Shown piece after piece: positions 37,500 to 46,466 of a DNA stretch of 64,000 bases. Under the pieces are notes generated by a model. The model made no database searches. It had not been told where the DNA came from and saw nothing but the letters and a program-made list of their open reading frames with translations. Every line of letters begins with the position of its first letter. The first letter of the stretch is position 1. Made by a program: the position numbers and the translations under genes. Origin of the DNA: Bog-756 sp963835465 (GTDB lineage: Bacteria; Actinomycetota; Acidimicrobiia; Acidimicrobiales; RAAP-2); contig CAWIFR010000001.1 of assembly GCA_963835465.1 (NCBI GenBank), positions 248,001 to 312,000 of the forward strand, written 5' to 3'.

Positions 37500-38214
37500 C
37501 CAGACCGACCACGACCACGGTGGCACGGCGTCCGGACCCCAGACGCGATCAGCGGCGGCCGAGGCCAGTTCGACCCCGACCACCAGGCGACCGGCCAGCG
37601 GGCCGAGCTCGAAGAACCGGCGGTGGAAGGCACGTAGGCCCGACGGATCGGTGAGGCGCCGGGTGAGGAGCACCGCCAACCCCCGGAGCAGGCCGAAGCC
37701 CGGTGCCCATGGCCAGAGCCACCAGCGGGTGCCCGGTCAGGGCGCCGAGCACGATCGTCAGGTAGACGGCGGCGGTGGTGATGTACGTGGCCAGGCCGCA
37801 GCCGATCTGCCAGCCGAAGCCGGCGCCGTAGACCCAGGGCCGGTAGCGGTCGAGCCACCGCTCGTTGACCTGCCGGCGGTGGAAGGGAAGGCGGACACCG
37901 GCGATGCCGCGAGTCCGACCCCGCCGCCACCAGGGCGGCGAGCGAGGGCCACGGCACCCGTGGTCGCTCGCGGACGGATGCAGTGCACCGACGCCCAGGG
38001 CCAAGACGGCCATGACCGTCCGAGGGTGGCCCCACCCACGGTGGCGCCGGCCACGAACCAGCGCGGCGGTGGCCCGGTAGGCGTGGCCCTTGCCCCGCTC
38101 GCTGAACGGCGTGATGGTGGAGAGCATGGACAGTCCGCACGGCGACCAGGTGGACCGGACCGCGGCGGCCACCGCCACCATCGAGGTCGGCCACGCGAGT
38201 CGGCAAGCCGCCAT
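37500..38214 (-). CDS. Polytopic membrane protein of the MauA-like operon (DsbD/MauF-like position), frameshifted
   Basis: The start ATG at 38214 is 2 nt after the upstream stop. Readable blocks over several frames: VRSTWSPCGLSMLSTITPFS, ERGKGHAYRATAAL, LPFHRRQVNERWLDRYRPWV, YGAGFGWQIGCGLATYITTA, AVYLTIVLGALTGHPLVALA and RAFHRRFFELGPLAGRLVVG. I recognise a conserved actinobacterial membrane family with a Cys in a WSPCG motif. By position it could be the MauF/DsbD-type electron carrier for the Cys-rich protein encoded before it; that is inference. The 3' end is approximate because of several indels. Low-complexity GC-rich sequence continues to about 37350. Confidence 0.6.
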
Positions 38215-38216
38215 GG

Positions 38217-39620
38217 CTAGGCCGCCGATCCGTAGAAGGGGGTGTTGAAGGTGAAGATGCCGCCGTCCCGGGCCACCATCCAGTAGCCCTGATTGCCGGA
38301 GGTGCGGCCATGCCGACGATGGGCTGGTTGAGGTGCTGGCCCCCCATGGAGCCGAAGAACTGGGCGTCGCCGAAGGAGAAGATGCCGCCGTCGGAGGCCA
38401 CGCACCAGTAGCCCCTGCCGGTGGGGGTGGCGGCCATCCCGACGATGGGCCGGTTGAGGTGCTGGCCACCCATGGAGCCGAAGAACTGGGCGTCGCCGAA
38501 GGAGAAGATGCCGCCGTCGGAGGCCACGCACCAGTAGCCCCCGCCGGTGGGGGTGGCCGCCATCCCGACGATGGGCTGGTTGAGGTGCTGGCCACCCATG
38601 GAGCCGAAGAACTGGGCGTCGCCGAAGGAGAAGATGCCGCCGTCGGAGGCCACGGTCCAGTAGCCCCCGCCCGACGGGCTGACGGCCATGCCCACCATGG
38701 GCTTGTTGAGGTGCTGGCCGCCCATCGAGCCGAGGAACGGTGCCCCCCCGAAGGAGAAGATGCCGCCGTCGGAGGCCACCAGGTAGTAGCCCCGCCGGAT
38801 CGCGCAGGCCCATCCCCACCATGGGCTTGGCCAGCGACACGCCCGACTCGTCGCCGGCATTGGGGAAGTCGCCGTAGGGAAGCATCCTGCCGAAGGAAGT
38901 GACGATGCCGTACCCGGCGCCGTCGACACTCGGGGCCATGCCCACGACCTGGCAGTTGGTGAGGGTCGAGGCGCAGGGCGCCGGGGCCGGTGTCGGGAAG
39001 GCCGGGGTCCAGCATGCCTCGTTCTGCTGGGCGGTGGAGTTGTCCTGGGCGTTGGTGGTGGTGCAGGTGGGGTCGATCTCCCACGGGGGGACACAGGCCA
39101 CCACCCGGCAGACGATGCGGCCGATGCAGTCGATCTGCTGGTTGCACTGGCCGTAGCGGAACTGGAAGCAACCGGTGACGTAGGAGTTGCAGCCGTTGGG
39201 CCCACAGCCACAGTTGACGCCGTCGCAGCCGGGCTCGCAGAAGCCCCAGCCGTTCCCGCAACCCGTCGAGCACTGGCATGTGGCGTTGCAGTCCATGTAG
39301 TAGCGGGGACCGCCGCAGTAGGTGGAGTTGTCGGCCTTCCACCACCCGGCCATCACCGTGTTGGTCGGGCAGTAGTTGTAGCCGCCGTTGACCGAGCAGC
39401 AGAACTCGGTGAAGCCCGCACAGCAGGTCGACCCGCACCCGCAGTTGCTGTTGCCGCAGTTGCAGACCAGCCCGTACGCCGTGCCCGGCCTGAGGACCAG
39501 GTCGAGGCCGGATCCGATGGCCACGGCACTACCGGCGTAGGCCGAGCGGTTGATGAAGCTGCGGCGGGAGAGCCTGGTGGCCAGGAAGCCCGACGCCCGC
39601 TCGACCAGCGTGGTGCTCAT
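38217..39620 (-). CDS. TAT-exported MauA-like Cys-rich protein fused to 42-residue repeats, two frameshifts
   Basis: A twin-arginine signal (LSRRSFINRSAYAG) leads into a domain of about 170 residues with, by my count, 26 Cys, resembling the methylamine dehydrogenase light chain. The stretch NYCPTNTVMAGWWKADNST lines up with the MauA region holding the first TTQ tryptophan; I cannot place the second. After a Pro/Ala linker follow about six repeats of the type YWxVASDGGIFSFGDAQFFG with SMGGQHLNQPIVGMA. The frame breaks near 38800 and near 38310 but the repeat frame is open throughout. The ATG overlaps the mauE-like stop and the TAG is 2 nt before the membrane protein start. There is no MauB gene in the window. 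Confidence 0.75.
   Translation of the reverse strand: MSTTLVERASGFLATRLSRRSFINRSAYAGSAVAIGSGLDLVLRPGTAYGLVCNCGNSNCGCGSTCCAGFTEFCCSVNGGYNYCPTNTVMAGWWKADNSTYCGGPRYYMDCNATCQCSTGCGNGWGFCEPGCDGVNCGCGPNGCNSYVTGCFQFRYGQCNQQIDCIGRIVCRVVACVPPWEIDPTCTTTNAQDNSTAQQNEACWTPAFPTPAPAPCASTLTNCQVVGMAPSVDGAGYGIVTSFGRMLPYGDFPNAGDESGVSLAKPMVGMGLRDPAGLLPGGLRRRHLLLRGGTVPRLDGRPAPQQAHGGHGRQPVGRGLLDRGLRRRHLLLRRRPVLRLHGWPAPQPAHRRDGGHPHRRGLLVRGLRRRHLLLRRRPVLRLHGWPAPQPAHRRDGRHPHRQGLLVRGLRRRHLLLRRRPVLRLHGGPAPQPAHRRHGRTSGNQGYWMVARDGGIFTFNTPFYGSAA
38230..38850 (-). repeat. 126-bp tandem repeats encoding 42-residue units (about 5 full)
   Basis: Nearly identical DNA units of 126 bp, recognisable by gccgccgtcggaggccac and gggctggttgaggtgctgg, repeat along the 3' half of the MauA-like gene; the last unit is shorter and the first is degenerate. 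The same 42-residue unit recurs in a second secreted protein at 47478-48233. The near-identity of neighbouring units implies recent gene conversion or unequal crossover. Confidence 0.85.
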
Positions 39621-40186
39621 CGAGTGCGGTCCCGGAACGGTCGAAGGTGACGCCGGTCAGGGCCCGGGCCGCCTGCAGTCCGGCCAGCACCGAGACGGCC
39701 AGGTACACCAGCCAGGCGGCACAGCGCGCTCACCACCACCAACGGGACCCCGTGCATGGGCTGGTGGGCGAGGACGGTGACCAGGGTGCCCGAGCGGCGC
39801 TGACACCGCCACGGCCACGGCGGCGGCGGCCAGAACGAGATTGACGACCACGTGCATGAGCGTGGCCGGGGTGTCGGGCGTGCCGAAGCACCCGCAGCTG
39901 GCGATGGCCCCTCCGGTCGATCGGGCGTAGGCCACGAACCCGGCGAAGACCACATAGGACAGCGGCCACGAGGCCGGCCGACCAGGGCGTGAGGAGACGC
40001 CAGTGCGGTCATACCGAGCGCGGCCTCGGCCCCCGAGCCCACCCGGACCAGGTTCCGCATGGCCTGCGGCCGGATCGGAGAGGGCCGAGGCCAGGGCCCG
40101 TGCGGTGTCGTCGGGGCGCACCGCCTTGGCCGGCCGGCCGCCACCAACAGCCCACAGGCCACGAGGTAGAGGCCGATCAGTTCCAC
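39617..40186 (-). CDS. MauE/DoxX-like redox membrane protein, multiple frameshifts
   Basis: A GTG start at 40186 overlaps the end of the previous gene. Across at least four indels one reads LIGLYLVACGLLVAAG, KAVRPDDTARALASALSDP, MRNLVRVGSGAEAALGMTAL, WPLSYVVFAGFVAYARSTGG, AIASCGCFGTPDTPATLMH, VVVNLVLAAAAVAVAVSAPL and TLVTVLAHQPMHGVPLVVV. The CGCFG motif between helices is typical of MauE-type proteins, which assist disulfide formation in the methylamine dehydrogenase light chain. Its stop overlaps the ATG of the MauA-like gene (ATGA). Function here is inferred from family and position. Confidence 0.68.
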   Translation of the reverse strand: MELIGLYLVACGLLVAAGRPRRCAPTTPHGPWPRPSPIRPQAMRNLVRVGSGAEAALGMTALASPHALVGRPRGRCPMWSSPGSWPTPDRPEGPSPAAGASARPTPRPRSCTWSSISFWPPPPWPWRCQRRSGTLVTVLAHQPMHGVPLVVVSALCRLAGVPGRLGAGRTAGGPGPDRRHLRPFRDRTR

Positions 40187-40705
40187 GGCGCTCCGCTCGA
40201 CGGGGTGGTGGTCGGGGCCGCCGCCGCTGCCGAAGGACCGGAGGGGTCAAGCTCGGGCCCGACCGACAGGGTGCCGATGAGATCGTTCACCCGGGGTACG
40301 AGCAGGCTCCGTCGGACGTGGCTCCCGAGAACTACGTAGAGGGTGAAGGGTCGGCCCGCCTCGGTGAAGAACCACTGGGATCCCGACTGGCCGTTGAGCC
40401 CGCGGCGCAGCACGTAGGGACGGAAGTCGTCCGGCGACAGGATCCGGGGCATGCCCTGGCGGGCGAAGAGGGGCTTACCCAGACTCTCGGGACCGTACTC
40501 GAAGAGGGTGGCGAAGATGTCCGATGGGCCCATCAGGTTGACCGCCCCGCTCCCGAAGTCACCGACGTCGGCGGGTAGTGCGAAGGTGGCGAAGTTGGCC
40601 ACCGGATAGGGGACCTCGCCGACCGATGGCGGGGCGGATGAAGATACGTCCCTCGAACCCGGCGGGCAGGGACGCGGCGATACCGTGGGCCCGGAGCACG
40701 GCCAT
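40177..40705 (-). CDS. Conserved protein of the MauA-like operon, unknown function, one frameshift
   Basis: The ATG at 40705 lies 3 nt after the stop of the MauD-like gene. It reads MAVLRAHGIAASLPAGFEG, RIFIRPA, then after an indel near 40630 ANFATFALPADVGDFGSGAV, NLMGPSDIFATLFEYGPESL, SLGKPLFARQGMPRILSPDD and LNGQSGSQWFFTEAGRPFTL, YVVLGSH. I recognise the sequence pattern from actinobacterial genomes next to MauE-like genes but know of no function. There is no signal peptide, so it is probably cytoplasmic. The tail is Ala/Thr/Ser-rich. Confidence 0.65.
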
Positions 40706-40708
40706 GGC

Positions 40709-41577
40709 TCAGCCGGCCCTGCTGATCGGGGATCGGGCCGGTCCTGATCGCCATTCGTCCGCCGGAGCGGTTGACCCGGGCCGTACACGCTCGTCGAGGG
40801 ACGAAGGGTAGAGGCTCGGGTCGCCGGGGAGAATGCCGGACCTGATCAGCTCCCGGTCGTTGTCCAGCTCACGGGCCGGGCCGTCGAGACCGTCGGCGAA
40901 GCTGCGGCTCCGGCTGCCCATGGAGAACGGCCTGGCATCGGACTCGGCTCGCCGCACCAGCTCGGCCACCTGTCAAAGTGGTTGGCCACCCCTTCGCCGA
41001 TCCGGCGGCCCGACGCACCGTCGACGAGGACGAAGAACGGTGATCCGGGGACTTCGTAGTCGCTCCAGGCCTCGGTGGACATGACCACCGGTAGACCTTC
41101 AGGGGTCTGGGCAGCCACCTCTCCGGGGATCTCCATGTCGGGGCCCTTGGTGACCACCACCAGACGGGTATGAACCGGAAGCCCCAGTCGGTCGGGGGTC
41201 TGGAAGGCGCGCCAGAACCCCGCACAAGTGGCGCAGCCCGAAGACAGAAAGGCCAGCAGGGTGAGGTGGCCTCCTCCCGTCACGGAGACAGCCAGGGCAT
41301 CGCCCCGAGGCGTCACGCCGACCACGGTGGGAGCGGATGTCGAGTCGCGCTCGCCGGGAAGCGGAGGGCCGATGGTCAGCGGGACCGGCGTGCCGCCTGC
41401 CGCAGCCGAGTCCTGGCGTCCCCGGCGGTCATGCCCGTGGGCCGAGCCGGGCTCACCGACGCCCACTCCAAGGTCATGGAGGGCCTTCAGGATATCGGCG
41501 TGGCTGCGGAGCAGTCCGGCCACCAGCACCCCCATCAGCAAGACGACCACGCTCAAGACGATGGCCAGTGCTACCAC
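40709..41577 (-). CDS. MauD-like membrane-anchored thioredoxin-fold protein, one frameshift
   Basis: A GTG start and an N-terminal membrane anchor (VALAIVLSVVVLLMGVLVAG) are followed by a Ser/Ala linker and a thioredoxin fold with the CxxC motif in LTLLAFLSSGCATCAGFW and the cis-Pro region in YEVPGSPFFVLVDG. A frameshift near 40970-40980 joins VANHFDR to VAELVRRAESDA and a C-terminal tail ending at 40709. MauD-type proteins handle disulfides of the methylamine dehydrogenase light chain outside the membrane. It is the first gene of the operon. Confidence 0.75.
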
Positions 41578-41938
41578 GTACTTCCTCCCGATGGTCGAGG
41601 CCCCGGGGCGCTGCCTGTCGAGGCCCCGGCCCGATCGTCATGTTAGGGAGTGCGACGCCCGAAGCGGTGTATCGCCGGTGACCTCGGACGCAGTATCAGC
41701 TCCGCGCCCCAGACCCGTTCTGTCGGGGCTCCGTACCTCCCCGGTGACGATAGAAGTCACGGCTCCGCCGGTCACGCCCTGCGCCTGCGTCAAGGGCGCC
41801 GCCCGGTCCCCACTGCATGCAGCACCGCGACCCTTTCGGGGACCACCACTACGAAACTGCTGACCCGCGACCGGGCCAACCGGAGGGGACACGGTGTCCG
41901 ACCCGTCAGCACAGCGAAGGACGCGCCACACTGGCACG
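41578..41938. other. Non-coding stretch upstream of the MauD-like operon
   Basis: 361 nt between divergent genes. I see no gene, no tRNA and no clear hairpin. It must hold the promoter of the MauA-like operon (minus strand) and that of the VOC gene (plus strand). No strong -35/-10 pair could be assigned by eye. Confidence 0.5.
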
Positions 41939-42307
41939 ATGGCACTGCGCATCGAAACGGTCACCGTCGACGCCGAGGACCCCGTATCCCTGGCCCGCTT
42001 CTGGTCCGAGGTCCTCGACTGGGAGTGGCGCGAGGACGAGGACGGGGATGTCTGGGTCGAGCCGGGTCGTGAGCACCCAGACCGCGGCCGGGTCCGACCA
42101 CTGCTCTTCTTGGAGGTCCTCGAGTCCAAGTCGGTCAAGAACCGCCTCCACCTCGACCTGATGCCCGACGATCAGGAGGTCGAGGTGGAGCGGCTCCGCG
42201 ACCTGGGGGCCATTCCGGTCTCCGTCGGCCAGAGCGGCGAGGAGGACTGGGTCGTACTCGCCGATCCCGAGGGAAACGAGTTCTGCATCCTGGGCGGCCC
42301 TGAGTAG
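41939..42307 (+). CDS. VOC (glyoxalase-like) superfamily protein
   Basis: 122 residues from the ATG at 41939. VTVDAEDPVSLARFWSEVLD is the typical first strand-helix unit. NRLHLDLMPDDQEVEVERL and DPEGNEFCILGGPE close the second half, with His and Glu at usual metal-ligand places. This is the glyoxalase-like subgroup common in actinobacteria, mostly of unknown function; some members confer resistance or act as lyases. Confidence 0.85.
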   Translation: MALRIETVTVDAEDPVSLARFWSEVLDWEWREDEDGDVWVEPGREHPDRGRVRPLLFLEVLESKSVKNRLHLDLMPDDQEVEVERLRDLGAIPVSVGQSGEEDWVVLADPEGNEFCILGGPE

Positions 42308-42376
42308 CCCACCATCGGCCCACCAGGGACGCCTCGAGGCACGCCCGGGAATTCAGCTCAGTCCACCAGCAAGGCC

Positions 42377-43288
42377 CTACGTTCCTTCGGCGGCTGCCTT
42401 GGCCTCGGCCGCCTTGCGGTAGGCCTCCAGCTGGTCGAGCAGGGGCATCCGCTCCTGGCCGACGGTCGAGTCCAACCGGGCAGCGATGTCCTCGGGCGTC
42501 CACCGACCGTCCGCATAGACGGCGCGGACCTCCCGGGGCTGGTTCCAGACGGCGATCTTCGGTCCGACCGAGGTGTAGACCTGACCGGTCACGTGCTTGG
42601 CCTGGTCAGAGAGGAGGTAGACGACCAGGGGCGCCACGTCCTCGGGATCCCCCATCTCAGCCAGGTCCATGGGCACATTGGCCGACATGCGGGTCCGGGC
42701 CACCGGGGCCACGGCATTGGCCGTGATGCCGTAGCGGTTGAGGCCTGCCGCCGCCGACCGCACCAGTGAGACGATCCCGCCCTTGGCCGCGGCGTAGTTG
42801 GCCTGGGCCACGCTCCCGGCGAACGCACCCGAGGTGAATGCGACCAGGGACCCGCCGCCTTCCTGCTTGCGCATGACGGCCGAAGCCGCCCGGAACACCG
42901 TGAAGTGGCCCTTCAGGTGCGTTTCGATGACGGCGTCCCACTCGTCCTCGCCCATGTTGAAGAGCATCCGCTCGCGAAGGATGCCGGCGATGGCCACTAC
43001 ACCGTCGATGCGGCCCCAGCGCTCGATTCCGGCACCAATGATCCTCTCACCGCCCTCGAGGGTGGTCACGCTCTCGCCCACGGCCACGGCCTCACCGCCG
43101 GACGATTCGATCTCGGCCACCAGGGCTTCGGCCACCTCACTCTTCGGGTCCTCGCCGGCCAGGCCCACGCCGATGTCGGCCACCACCACCCTGGCCCCCT
43201 CCGCCGCGGCGGCCAGGGCCACCGCCCGCCCGATTCCACCACCGGCTCCGGTGATGGCCACCACCTTGCCTGCCAGGAACTCACTCAT
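42377..43288 (-). CDS. SDR oxidoreductase of the beta-oxidation island
   Basis: 303 residues from the ATG at 43288, with GAGAGG 9 nt before it; the open frame upstream is not homologous. It has TGAGGGIGRAVALAAAAEG, NMGEDEWDAVIETHLKGHF, the Ser in LVAFTSGAFAGS and NYAAAKGGIVSLVRSAAAGL with the Y-x3-K pair. The length and C-terminal extension (IAARLDSTVGQERMPLLDQL) resemble the 3-hydroxyacyl-CoA dehydrogenases of the Hsd4A/HSD17B4 type used in steroid side-chain or fatty acid breakdown. A KstR-like box lies in its promoter, shared with the acyl-CoA synthetase. Confidence 0.85.
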   Translation of the reverse strand: MSEFLAGKVVAITGAGGGIGRAVALAAAAEGARVVVADIGVGLAGEDPKSEVAEALVAEIESSGGEAVAVGESVTTLEGGERIIGAGIERWGRIDGVVAIAGILRERMLFNMGEDEWDAVIETHLKGHFTVFRAASAVMRKQEGGGSLVAFTSGAFAGSVAQANYAAAKGGIVSLVRSAAAGLNRYGITANAVAPVARTRMSANVPMDLAEMGDPEDVAPLVVYLLSDQAKHVTGQVYTSVGPKIAVWNQPREVRAVYADGRWTPEDIAARLDSTVGQERMPLLDQLEAYRKAAEAKAAAEGT

Positions 43289-43443
43289 TGCCCACTGCCT
43301 CTCTGTCTGCTTCGCTGTCGTCTCATCGAACACGTGCGCCGGGCCCCGGCGTCGCACCCAGGCACCGGTCCGCGGGCCACGAACGGCACCGCCCACATCC
43401 CGGGTCGAACGATGCCACAGCCCGACGCCGGTTGACCGTATAC

Positions 43444-43457
43444 GAGAACCTGTTCTA
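43444..43457. promoter_or_regulatory. KstR-like operator between SDR and acyl-CoA synthetase
   Basis: GAGAACCTGTTCTA, one mismatch from TAGAACnnGTTCTA and a match to the AACnnGTT core of the KstR motif of actinobacterial sterol catabolism. A TATAC element (43437-43441) lies beside it. It sits in the divergent region, so it could control both genes. Confidence 0.65.
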
Positions 43458-43565
43458 GCGTCCCCAACCAGGACGGCGCCACACCGGGGCGGGCCCAGGG
43501 GCCCCGGCAGGGAGCACGTACCACCGCCGACGATCCGCCGCCACGCGGCGCAGGGGGAGAGCATC

Positions 43566-45116
43566 ATGGGTGACTTCGGATTTTGGGCGCTGGCCCACGA
43601 GAACCCGGGCAAGTTGGCCCTCGTCGACCCGGACGGCACCGAGTTCACGGCCGAGCAGCTCCTGGGGCGGACCAACCAGGTGGTCCACGGGCTCCGCGGT
43701 CTCAACCTCAAGCCCGGCGACGTGGTGGCCACTCTGCTGCCCAACGGGGTGGAAATGTTCGAGCTGTACCTGGCAGCCCTGCAGGCCGGCTGGTATCTCG
43801 TTCCCATCAACCACCACCTGGTAGCTCCCGAGGTCGCCTACATCCTGAAGGATTCCGACGCCAAGGCCTTCATCGCTCACGAGCGGTTCACCGAGGTGGC
43901 TCTCGATGCGGCCGACGAAGCCGAGCTCCCCTCGTCTCGGTGCTTCGCCGTTGGGGAGATTCTGGGCTTCAGCTCGTACGCCATGATGCGCGACAACCAG
44001 TCCCCGGCAGACCCTGCCGACCGGACCATCGGCGATGTCATGAACTACACCTCGGGTACCACGGGAAATCCCAAGGGCGTCTTCCGCAAACTGAGCGGTG
44101 CCACTCCGGAGGAGGCTGCGCTGGGGCTCTCCGGGCTCCTCTTCCTGTTCGGCATCCAGCCCGACGACCCCAACGTGCACATCGTGGGCTCGCCGCTCTA
44201 CCACACTGCCGTGCTGCGCTACTCAGGGGCTTCCATCCACCTGCTGCACACGGTGGTGCTGATGGACAAATGGATCCCCGAAGAGATGTTGCGGCTCATC
44301 GAGCGGTACCGGGTCACCAGTTCCCATATGGTGCCCACCCAGTTCCACCGTCTGCTGGCTCTGCCCGAGAAGACCCGCACCAGGTACGACCTCTCCTCGC
44401 TCCAGCACATGATCCACGCCGCCGCCCCATGCCCCATCGACGTCAAGTACAAGATGATCGAATGGTGGGGCAACGCCATCGACGAGTACTACGCCGCGTC
44501 GGAAGGCGGGGGCACGTTGGTGACGGCCCAGGAGTGGCTGGAGAAGCCGGGCACCGTGGGCAAGGCCTGGCCCATCTCGGAGATCGCCATCTTCGACGAC
44601 CAGGGCAACCGCATCGAGGAGCCCAATGTCATCGGGACCGTCTACATGTCCATGCAGACCGGGGACTTCGAATACCACAAGGACCAGGCCAAGACCGACG
44701 ACAACCGCATCGGCAAGTTCTTCACCGTCGGCGACGTGGGCTTGATCGACGAGGACGGGTACCTGTTCCTGAGAGACCGGAAGATCGACATGATCATCTC
44801 GGGGGGCGCCAACATCTACCCCGCGGAGATCGAGAACGTCCTACTGAGCCACCCCAAAGTGGGTGACGCCGCCGCGTTCGGCATCCCCCACGACGACTGG
44901 GGCGAAGAGGTCAAAGCGGTGGTCGAGCCGGCCGAAGGGGTCGAAGCGACGCCGGAGCTGGCCGAGGAGATCCTCGAGTACTGCGGTACCCGACTGGCCA
45001 AGTTCAAGACGCCTAAGTCCATCGACTTCACCGACGACATGCCGCGTGACCCCAACGGCAAGCTGTACAAGCGCAAGCTACGGGACCCCTACTGGGAGGG
45101 CCGGGAGAAGATCTGA
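43566..45116 (+). CDS. Acyl-CoA synthetase (AMP-forming)
   Basis: 516 residues from the ATG at 43566, preceded by GGGGGAG at 6 nt. ANL-superfamily motifs: YTSGTTGNPKGVF (P-loop), YYAASEGGG, FTVGDVGLIDEDGYLFLRDR and KIDMIISGGANIYPAEIE (hinge). The C-terminal catalytic Lys is in DPNGKLYKRKLRDPYW. It activates a carboxylic acid (fatty acid or steroid side-chain) to its CoA thioester in the cytoplasm. Divergent from the SDR with a shared KstR-like operator. Confidence 0.9.
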   Translation: MGDFGFWALAHENPGKLALVDPDGTEFTAEQLLGRTNQVVHGLRGLNLKPGDVVATLLPNGVEMFELYLAALQAGWYLVPINHHLVAPEVAYILKDSDAKAFIAHERFTEVALDAADEAELPSSRCFAVGEILGFSSYAMMRDNQSPADPADRTIGDVMNYTSGTTGNPKGVFRKLSGATPEEAALGLSGLLFLFGIQPDDPNVHIVGSPLYHTAVLRYSGASIHLLHTVVLMDKWIPEEMLRLIERYRVTSSHMVPTQFHRLLALPEKTRTRYDLSSLQHMIHAAAPCPIDVKYKMIEWWGNAIDEYYAASEGGGTLVTAQEWLEKPGTVGKAWPISEIAIFDDQGNRIEEPNVIGTVYMSMQTGDFEYHKDQAKTDDNRIGKFFTVGDVGLIDEDGYLFLRDRKIDMIISGGANIYPAEIENVLLSHPKVGDAAAFGIPHDDWGEEVKAVVEPAEGVEATPELAEEILEYCGTRLAKFKTPKSIDFTDDMPRDPNGKLYKRKLRDPYWEGREKI

Positions 45117-45142
45117 CCCCGACCTGGACGGCTTCGGCCGGT

Positions 45143-45700
45143 CTACGCCGACACTCCTTGGTCGGCGTCAGGGCCGAGGCGCCTGGAGAAACGGTGGTCG
45201 ATGACCTCCTGACCTCCGAACTCCTGGGTTCGTTGGCCCTCGATGAGCGACCATCCTTGGCGCAGGTAGAACCGACGGGCCCGATCGTTGGTGGCGAGCA
45301 TCCACAGAGTGGCCGAACGGAACCCGTCCCGGGTCAGCCGTCGAAGGACCTCGTCCTGCAGCTGCCGACCGAGGCCCTGGCCCCAGACGTCGGGGTGTAG
45401 GTAGATGGTGACGATCTCACCGGTCAAGGGTGGGGCGTCGGTGTCGCCGCTGGGGCCGGCGTGGGCGAAGCCGACCACCTGGCCCTCACGTAGAACCACC
45501 AGGACATGTCCAGCCTGGGGGTCGGCGAGGACGGTCTCCCACTGGCCGGTCCGAATCGGCACCGACTGCGAGGCCAGGTACTCGTCGGGGAGCAGGCCCC
45601 GGTAGGCGGCCTGCCACGACGCCACGTGCACCGCAGCGATGGCGCCGGCGTCCGCGCCGCGGGCCGGTCGCACCACACCCCCAGAACATCCGTCAGGCAC
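45143..45700 (-). CDS. GNAT family N-acetyltransferase
   Basis: About 185 residues from a GTG at 45700, 7 nt after the stop of the thioesterase gene; a GTG at 45679 is an alternative. It has the GNAT core: VRPARGADAGAIAAVHVASW, QAAYRGLLPDEYLASQS, VTIYLHPDVWGQGLGRQL (acetyl-CoA loop QGLGRQ) and WMLATNDRARRFYLRQGW. The substrate is unknown. It ends close to the convergent acyl-CoA synthetase gene and is the last gene of the crotonase-thioesterase operon. Confidence 0.87.
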   Translation of the reverse strand: MPDGCSGGVVRPARGADAGAIAAVHVASWQAAYRGLLPDEYLASQSVPIRTGQWETVLADPQAGHVLVVLREGQVVGFAHAGPSGDTDAPPLTGEIVTIYLHPDVWGQGLGRQLQDEVLRRLTRDGFRSATLWMLATNDRARRFYLRQGWSLIEGQRTQEFGGQEVIDHRFSRRLGPDADQGVSA

Positions 45701-45707
45701 CGGGCAC

Positions 45708-46466
45708 TCAGGCGATGGGTGGATCCCCGGCCACGGGGGGTCGCTGTACGTCGGAGGCCGCGCCCTCCCGCAGGGCTTCGGCCCGGATGGCGTCGAGCAT
45801 CCCCGGATCGACATTGTCCACGTTGGTCTCGGCGATGGTCAGCATCTGCTTGGGTCGCACCTCGATGAAGAGCCCATCGGCCTCAGCCGTCAACACCTCC
45901 CCGTGGTAGATCCCGCCCCAGGCATGAATCTTGCGGCCGTCCTGTCGGACGAAGCGCGCCTCGACCCGGAGGTCGGCGTTGAGAGGAGTGGTCTTGCGGT
46001 AGCGGATGGTCAGAGTGCCGGTCATGGCCGGGTGGTCCGCCACGATGTTGGCCGCCCCGAGCACCTCGTCCAGGAGCTCAGCAATGACTCCGCCGTGCAC
46101 GCAGGTGGGCGGACCCTCGTAGGCGAACCCGAAATTCGCCTCGCCGCGTATCTCGGGCCGGCCATCGGCACCAGCCACCACGGATACCCGCACGGGCGGG
46201 GCGACTGGATTGGCCAGGCCAATGATGGGGCTCGTCGGGAAGAAGTCCTGCGCGGCCCGGGCCAGGTCGGGTTGGTTGCGGGTCCGTTTGGGACCGGACC
46301 GCGCCGTGAGCTGCTCAGCGATGGCCTCCATGGCGTCGGCCGCCTCGGAGAGGTCGGCGTCGGTGAGCTCGGCCGCGACCGTCATGGTGATGATCGGACG
46401 CATCGCGGCTGCCAGGCGACGCCGCGGGTCGTCCACCGCGGCGTCGTCCTCGAACAGGCCGGTCAC
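45708..46466 (-). CDS. Hot-dog thioesterase (PaaI type)
   Basis: 252 residues from a GTG at 46466 that overlaps the crotonase stop (GTGA). A helical N-terminal region of about 100 residues precedes the hot-dog domain FGFAYEGPPTCVHGGVIAEL, LDEVLGAANIVADHPAMTG, TIRYRKTTPLNADLRVEARF. The VHGGVIAELLDE motif marks acyl-CoA thioesterases. Coupled to the crotonase, it probably releases or clears CoA intermediates. The long N-terminal part is unusual for a plain PaaI protein. Confidence 0.82.
   Translation of the reverse strand: MTGLFEDDAAVDDPRRRLAAAMRPIITMTVAAELTDADLSEAADAMEAIAEQLTARSGPKRTRNQPDLARAAQDFFPTSPIIGLANPVAPPVRVSVVAGADGRPEIRGEANFGFAYEGPPTCVHGGVIAELLDEVLGAANIVADHPAMTGTLTIRYRKTTPLNADLRVEARFVRQDGRKIHAWGGIYHGEVLTAEADGLFIEVRPKQMLTIAETNVDNVDPGMLDAIRAEALREGAASDVQRPPVAGDPPIA

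Noticed and set aside
38230..38850. 126-bp repeats as a mobile or CRISPR-like array
   Set aside because: No spacers, the period is exactly 42 codons and the frame is open; it is a protein repeat.
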